A stretch of 8,867 bases of DNA from a bacterium (lineage in GTDB: Bacteria > UBA10199 > 2-02-FULL-44-16 > JAAZCA01). Position numbers and translations under genes: made by a program. The first letter of the stretch is position 1, and the number at the start of each line of letters is the position of its first letter. The stretch covers positions 1-8,867 of the forward strand of contig JBAZOP010000108.1 in the NCBI GenBank assembly GCA_041648665.1, given 5' to 3'. Shown one piece after another: positions 6,257-8,867 of this stretch. A model generated the notes under the pieces. The model was not told where the DNA came from and ran no database searches. It saw only the letters and a program-made list of their open reading frames with translations.

Positions 6257-6859
6257 ATGAAGGGTGGCGGGATAAATAAAGTTGGAAACGATTCCATGAA
6301 GATCGCCCAGGCGTGGTTCAAAGAGGTAAGTGCCCCGCAGGCGAAGTCCTCTGATTCCAAAAAAGCCCCTGATGTCGACGCGGCGAAGGCTCGCAAGGCG
6401 GTATCGTACAACGCCGGCTTTGCAGGCATGTCGCGATTCGGCGACAAGGCTCCGGACTTCTCGCTTGAGGGCAGGATCGCGGCCAAACTCAGCGACGGCG
6501 TGCCTTCAGATGCAGAGTGTCAGTTCCTGGCGCTTGCCACGCGTAAACTCGGCGCAGATCGTCTCTTGGGAGTTGTGGAGAGGCTTCTCACAAAGGATGC
6601 GAAGATCGTCAGCCACTACAAGTTCAGGGAGATCCTCGATCGCGACGAGAATCTTGCCTTCAATCAGGCAATCCGCCAGGCCAGGGAGAACATCGCCTAT
6701 AAGGATGTGAACTTCGATATCGACGGCATGAGCGACGACGAATTCTGGGCCAGGATAGACATGGCCGATCGCGTGCATGACGGCATCATCGAGAACAATG
6801 CTGCGGTCAATCTCTTCAAGATGGCCGAGAAACTCGGGATACTGGACGAAACCGTGTAA
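6257..6859 (+). CDS. Sigma-54-driven protein of unknown function (200 residues)
   Basis: The ATG at 6257 has a perfect AGGAGG (6246-6251) five bases upstream and a sigma-54 promoter before that, so the start is secure. The protein has no signal peptide or membrane segment and a single cysteine (C88). Residues 1-50 are Lys/Ala/Ser-rich and look flexible (PQAKSSDSKKAPDVDAAKARK). From about residue 66 it is mainly helical and charged: PDFSLEGRIAAKLSDGVPSDAECQFLALATRKLG, then a second block around 118-150 and a third around 157-196 (DGMSDDEFWARIDMADRVHDGI). I recognise no family and no catalytic motif. The gene stands alone between its promoter and a strong terminator. Sigma-54 control suggests a conditional role such as motility, nitrogen or envelope stress, but nothing in the protein shows which. 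Confidence 0.85.
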   Translation: MKGGGINKVGNDSMKIAQAWFKEVSAPQAKSSDSKKAPDVDAAKARKAVSYNAGFAGMSRFGDKAPDFSLEGRIAAKLSDGVPSDAECQFLALATRKLGADRLLGVVERLLTKDAKIVSHYKFREILDRDENLAFNQAIRQARENIAYKDVNFDIDGMSDDEFWARIDMADRVHDGIIENNAAVNLFKMAEKLGILDETV

Positions 6860-6884
6860 TTATTAAGAAAATCACTTATTTACC

Positions 6885-6913
6885 AAAGCCCCTGAAAAAC
6901 AGGGGCTTTTTTA
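6885..6913 (+). terminator. Rho-independent terminator of the sigma-54-driven gene
   Basis: AAAGCCCCTG (6885-6894) and CAGGGGCTTT (6900-6909) form a perfect 10-base-pair stem around an AAAAA loop, followed by T to 6912. It starts 25 bases after the TAA at 6857-6859 and closes this one-gene unit. Confidence 0.92.
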
Positions 6914-6996
6914 TTGCCTGAAATTAGTCCGCAACATTTTGGGGTTTCAGACGATAACTTAATTGGATGAAGCGAATGCGCGTAAAGAACATCAAT

Positions 6997-7023
6997 GGGG
7001 GAGCGAGCTAAGTTCGCTTCCTC
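6997..7023. repeat. Hairpin with an alternative upstream partner
   Basis: GGGGGAGCGA (6997-7006) pairs with TCGCTTCCTC (7014-7023), ten pairs with two G-U, around a 7-base loop. The 3' arm, TTCGCTTC at 7013-7020, is also perfectly complementary to GAAGCGAA at 6969-6976, so two stems compete. No U tract follows, so it is not a classical terminator. Confidence 0.4.
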
Positions 7024-7102
7024 ATTATATTTTCAGGTTTTACGGGATTGAGAGGGGGGGTAGGGTCAGCCTCGAAATCCCCACAATTTGAATAGCCTCA
7101 AA

Positions 7103-7130
7103 TTTGTACAAAGATGTCATTTTGTACAAA
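7103..7130. repeat. Two identical 10-base palindromes, TTTGTACAAA, 18 bases apart
   Basis: TTTGTACAAA occurs at 7103-7112 and again at 7121-7130 with an 8-base spacer (GATGTCAT). Each copy is its own reverse complement, so the pair could bind a dimeric regulator at two sites or fold as one 10-base-pair stem. A separate dyad, AATTTGA-N6-TCAAATT at 7085-7104, abuts it. No gene begins within 400 bases on either strand except tRNA-Phe, which ends 70 bases away. Confidence 0.6.
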
Positions 7131-7169
7131 AAATAGAGATACGTTTGAGAAAAAGGGGGTAGTTTATAT

Positions 7170-7200
7170 AAAAAAAGGCGAGAATTTTGAATTCTCGCCT
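7170..7200 (-). terminator. Rho-independent terminator of tRNA-Phe
   Basis: A perfect 11-base-pair stem (7176-7186 with 7190-7200, loop of three) is followed on the minus strand by seven U (7176-7170). Its first base is the last A of the encoded CCA end, so processing must cut right at the base of the stem. Confidence 0.9.
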
Positions 7201-7275
7201 GGTGGGCAGGGACGGAGTTGAACCGCCGACACGTAGATTTTCAGTCTACTGCTCTACCGGCTGAGCTACCTGCCC
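7200..7275 (-). tRNA. tRNA-Phe (anticodon GAA), CCA encoded
   Basis: The 76-base minus-strand RNA folds as a complete cloverleaf: acceptor GGGCAGG/CCTGCCC, D stem GCTC/GAGC, anticodon stem GTAGA/TCTAC with loop CTGAAAA, five-base variable loop, T stem GGCGG/CCGTC with loop TTCAACT, discriminator A and encoded CCA. The anticodon is GAA, which reads both Phe codons. It is a single tRNA gene with its own promoter and terminator; I see no duplicated 3' end that would mark an integrated element. Confidence 0.97.
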
Positions 7276-7317
7276 TAATAAGTAGTTCAAAACAAAGGGT
7301 TTTTCAAAGAGGTGCGC

Positions 7318-7346
7318 AACATAGATGATCCGGCAAAAGGTGTCAA
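7318..7346 (-). promoter_or_regulatory. Sigma-70 promoter of tRNA-Phe with GC-rich discriminator
   Basis: On the minus strand: a perfect -35 TTGACA (7346-7341), a 17-base spacer and a -10 TATGTT (7323-7318). The next bases are GCGCACC, the GC-rich discriminator typical of stable-RNA promoters under stringent control. Transcription should start near 7311, giving a leader of about 36 bases. Confidence 0.75.
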
Positions 7347-7392
7347 GCGGGATAGCTTTGGGGCAAAATGAGTATATATATCATGCCCCATC

Positions 7393-7401
7393 TGTGGATA
7401 A
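7393..7401 (-). promoter_or_regulatory. Perfect DnaA box (TTATCCACA)
   Basis: The minus strand reads TTATCCACA, identical to the high-affinity E. coli boxes R1 and R4. I found no second close match nearby, so this is not evidence for an origin; it may be a DnaA regulatory site or chance. Confidence 0.4.
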
Positions 7402-7476
7402 CTGAAGCGCAGGGTCATGGGTACAACGTCAAGACCATAGTTATAAAAAAGATTTTAAAAAACATGAAGTTACGCG

Positions 7477-7508
7477 TTGACGGTATTTGGGCTCCTGTGA
7501 TATACAGG
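7477..7508 (+). promoter_or_regulatory. Probable sigma-70 promoter of carD with a dyad over the -10
   Basis: TTGACG (7477-7482), an 18-base spacer and TATACA (7501-7506) form a plausible promoter, preceded by A-tracts that could act as an UP element (7438-7465). The dyad CCTGT-N5-ACAGG (7494-7508) covers the -10 and could be an operator. The leader would be about 90 bases. Confidence 0.5.
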
Positions 7509-7604
7509 CAAGGCAATTGAGGGTGCTGAAACATGTAAGTAATTGAAAATATTAATTAAATATTGTTCTAGGGGAAATTTTGAAACAAGGGTCAGGGAGG
7601 GGTC

Positions 7605-8117
7605 ATGTCAGAGACGCGTTCGGCACTGAACAAGGAATTCAAAGTCGGTGATGTTGCTGTTTACCCAGCGCATGGGGTGGGCACTGTGCAGTCCATCGAA
7701 GAGCGCGAGATAGCCGGCAACAAGCACAAGTTTTACATCCTCAAGATCATGGACACCGGCATGACCATCATGGTCCCCACGGGCAACGTGCGCAACGTCG
7801 GCCTTCGCGAGGTGATAAACGACAGCGAAGTCGACATCGTCTATGAGATCATGCGCGAGCGCGACATCTCCATAAACGAGCAGACATGGAACCGTCGCTA
7901 TCGCGAGTATATGGACAAGATAAAGACCGGCTCCATCTACGAGATCGCGGAGGTCCTGCGCGACCTCATGCTCCTGCGCTACGAAAAGGAGCTCTCATTC
8001 GGCGAGCGCAAGATGCTCGACACTGCGCGCTATCTAATAATCAAAGAGCTGGCCATAGCGCAGGACATGGGCGAAGAGGAAGTGGCAGAGGAGATCGACG
8101 AGATCTTCGCCAACTGA
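7605..8117 (+). CDS. carD: CarD/CdnL-family RNA polymerase-binding transcription regulator
   Basis: This 170-residue protein is predicted to bind the RNA polymerase beta subunit and stabilise open complexes, especially at rRNA, tRNA and other weak-melting promoters. Residues 12-65 form the Tudor-like polymerase-interaction domain (FKVGDVAVYPAHGVGTV, then FYILKIMD and MTIMVPTGNV). Residues 75-168 are the helical DNA-binding domain with W95, matching the conserved tryptophan that props open the upstream fork in mycobacterial and Thermus CarD. The length is that of short CdnL proteins, without the HMGA-like tail of Myxococcus CarD; cdnL would be an equally valid symbol. The ATG has an AGGGAGG ribosome-binding site (7594-7600). 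A terminator follows 25 bases after the stop, with ispD next, an arrangement familiar from Deltaproteobacteria. Confidence 0.95.
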   Translation: MSETRSALNKEFKVGDVAVYPAHGVGTVQSIEEREIAGNKHKFYILKIMDTGMTIMVPTGNVRNVGLREVINDSEVDIVYEIMRERDISINEQTWNRRYREYMDKIKTGSIYEIAEVLRDLMLLRYEKELSFGERKMLDTARYLIIKELAIAQDMGEEEVAEEIDEIFAN

Positions 8118-8142
8118 TTCACAGCAAACATGGCATCATAAT

Positions 8143-8170
8143 AAGGCCCGCTGCTCGGCGGGCCTTTTTC
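8143..8170 (+). terminator. Rho-independent terminator of carD
   Basis: AAGGCCCGC (8143-8151) and GCGGGCCTT (8158-8166) form a 9-base-pair stem with a 6-base loop, followed by five T (8165-8169). It separates carD from ispD, so ispD needs read-through or its own promoter. Confidence 0.9.
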
Positions 8171-8220
8171 TTTATAAATGGCTTGCTTGCGGGCTGTCTG
8201 TGGTCTATTTGGCATCCTCT

Positions 8221-8867
8221 ATGAACGCGTGGGCGATAATAGCGGCAGCCGGGCTGGGGAAGCGGATGGCCGCGGGCCGGCCGAAGCAGTACCTGGAAAT
8301 CGGCGGGAAGCCGATCATCTGCCACACCCTCGAACGCTTCCGGGCATCAAAATTCATGCAGAACCTCGTGGTCGTGGTTGAGCCGGGTCGCGAAAAGGCG
8401 ATCGAGGATGAGATCCTGGGCCGATTCCAATTCCCGAAGTCATGGATCGTGACCGCAGGGGGCGCCCATCGCCAGGATTCGGTTTCCAACGGGCTCTCAA
8501 GAGTTCCTGCCGATTGCGACGTGGTCGCTGTGCACGACGCTGTCCGGCCCTTTGTGACGCCGGGCCAGATCGACTCCGCGATCGAGCTCGCGTTCAAAGA
8601 GGGCGCATGCATCGTGGCTACGCCCGTCAAAGAGACCATAAAGAGGGAGGCAGAGGACCGCCACATCAGCGAGACCGTCGACCGTATCGCGCTCTGGGGC
8701 GCCAAGACTCCGCAGTGTTTCAGGCGCTCGCTGCTCTGCGATGCGATGGAGCGGGCGCGGCGCGAGGGCTTCAAGGGCACGGACGAGGCCTCGATCTGCG
8801 AGAGGGCAGGCACGAGGGTGAGGGTGATTGAGGGCGACGAACGCAACATAAAGATCACGACACCCTC
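8221..8867 (+). CDS. ispD: 2-C-methyl-D-erythritol 4-phosphate cytidylyltransferase IspD (3'-partial)
   Basis: The visible 215 residues belong to the enzyme that joins CTP and methylerythritol phosphate in the MEP route to isoprenoids. Key parts are the nucleotide loop AAAGLGKRM (residues 8-16), catalytic R15 and K22 (in PKQYL), GGAHRQDSVSNGL from residue 80, VHDAVRPFV at 104-112 with D106, TDEAS at 187-191 and GDERNIKITTP at 205-215 with K211. The family is usually about 230 residues, so roughly 15 are missing past the right edge. The ATG at 8221 gives the expected N terminus but has no ribosome-binding site. A weak TTGCTT-17-TATTTG pair (8183-8211) would start transcription almost at the ATG. 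Fusion to IspF downstream cannot be judged here. Confidence 0.95.
   Translation, partial: MNAWAIIAAAGLGKRMAAGRPKQYLEIGGKPIICHTLERFRASKFMQNLVVVVEPGREKAIEDEILGRFQFPKSWIVTAGGAHRQDSVSNGLSRVPADCDVVAVHDAVRPFVTPGQIDSAIELAFKEGACIVATPVKETIKREAEDRHISETVDRIALWGAKTPQCFRRSLLCDAMERARREGFKGTDEASICERAGTRVRVIEGDERNIKITTP

Larger units (their letters stand above)
6914..7169. other. Non-coding, AT-richer interval between the 200-residue gene and tRNA-Phe
   Basis: I see no credible protein gene here: the longest reading frames from an ATG (at 6967 and 6995) are 14 and 18 codons and lack a ribosome-binding site. The interval holds a dyad CTGAAA/TTTCAG (6918-6923, 6945-6950), a hairpin at 6997-7023, G-rich runs near 7053-7064, a dyad AATTTGA/TCAAATT (7085-7091, 7098-7104) and the paired palindromes at 7103-7130. 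It could hold a small RNA or regulatory sites, but I find no promoter for one. Confidence 0.5.
7276..7604. other. Divergent control region between tRNA-Phe and carD
   Basis: These 329 bases carry no credible protein gene. From left to right they hold the tRNA leader and promoter (7318-7346), a TATATATA stretch at 7373-7380, a DnaA box (7393-7401), A-tracts at 7438-7465, the carD promoter (7477-7506), and an AT-rich carD leader of about 90 bases with two AATATT boxes around 7547-7563. Confidence 0.6.

Noticed and set aside
6184..6486. A 100-codon minus-strand frame across the sigma-54 promoter and its gene
   Set aside because: It overlaps the promoter, the AGGAGG and the plus-strand coding sequence, and its product looks like an antisense reading.
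6967..7051. Tiny reading frames of 14 and 18 codons (ATG at 6967 and 6995)
   Set aside because: Neither has a ribosome-binding site or promoter, and both run through the hairpin at 6997-7023.
7200..7275. tRNA-Phe as an integration site of a mobile element
   Set aside because: I see no integrase gene and no second copy of the tRNA 3' end, and the terminator directly abuts the intact tRNA.
7370..7480. Possible chromosomal origin from the DnaA box and A-tracts
   Set aside because: Only one close DnaA box is present, and neither dnaA, dnaN, rpmH nor other usual origin neighbours are in the window.
8205..8858. A 217-codon open frame on the minus strand opposite ispD
   Set aside because: It is antisense to an intact IspD with complete catalytic motifs and has Ser/Arg-rich low-information composition.

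Overview
The window looks like chromosomal DNA from a Gram-negative bacterium of about 55-60% GC, most likely a deltaproteobacterial or myxobacterial-type lineage. The reasons are a CarD/CdnL regulator directly upstream of ispD, an AmgK-MurU peptidoglycan-recycling pair, a lipoprotein signal peptide, a strong sigma-54 promoter, and a helical protein family I associate with Deltaproteobacteria/Myxococcota. Placement is an inference from gene content only. No phage, insertion sequence, CRISPR array or obvious horizontally acquired island is visible.

Layout. (1) 3-1403 (+): the 3' part of a beta-rich, probably exported protein of unknown function, cut by the left edge. (2) 5302-1413 (-): a five-gene operon convergent with it. 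It reads from a clear sigma-70 promoter at 5302-5274 through an LPG-synthase-type membrane protein, a conserved helical protein, a one-domain IPT/TIG lipoprotein, amgK and murU. The last two junctions are a 4-base ATGA overlap and a 1-base gap, so translation is probably coupled. AmgK and MurU together turn recycled N-acetylmuramate into UDP-MurNAc. (3) 5319-5415: two overlapping complementary arrangements next to a bidirectional terminator. (4) 6040-5447 (-): rlmE, the 23S rRNA U2552 methyltransferase. (5) 6210-6913 (+): a 200-residue protein of unknown function with a near-perfect sigma-54 promoter, a strong ribosome-binding site and its own terminator; repeated and dyad sequences lie about 150-185 bases upstream of its predicted start of transcription. 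(6) 6914-7199: an AT-richer non-coding stretch with a pair of identical 10-base palindromes and a hairpin. (7) 7275-7200 (-): tRNA-Phe(GAA) with encoded CCA, an abutting terminator and a promoter with a GC-rich discriminator. (8) 7276-7604: a divergent control region with a perfect DnaA box and the carD promoter. (9) 7605-8117 (+): carD, then a terminator, then ispD (8221 onward), cut by the right edge shortly before its C terminus.

Together the recognisable genes are core housekeeping functions: cell-wall recycling, rRNA modification, tRNA supply, transcription-initiation control and isoprenoid precursor synthesis. The least explained parts are the sigma-54-driven orphan gene, the structured element beside the operon promoter, and the palindrome pair downstream of the tRNA.
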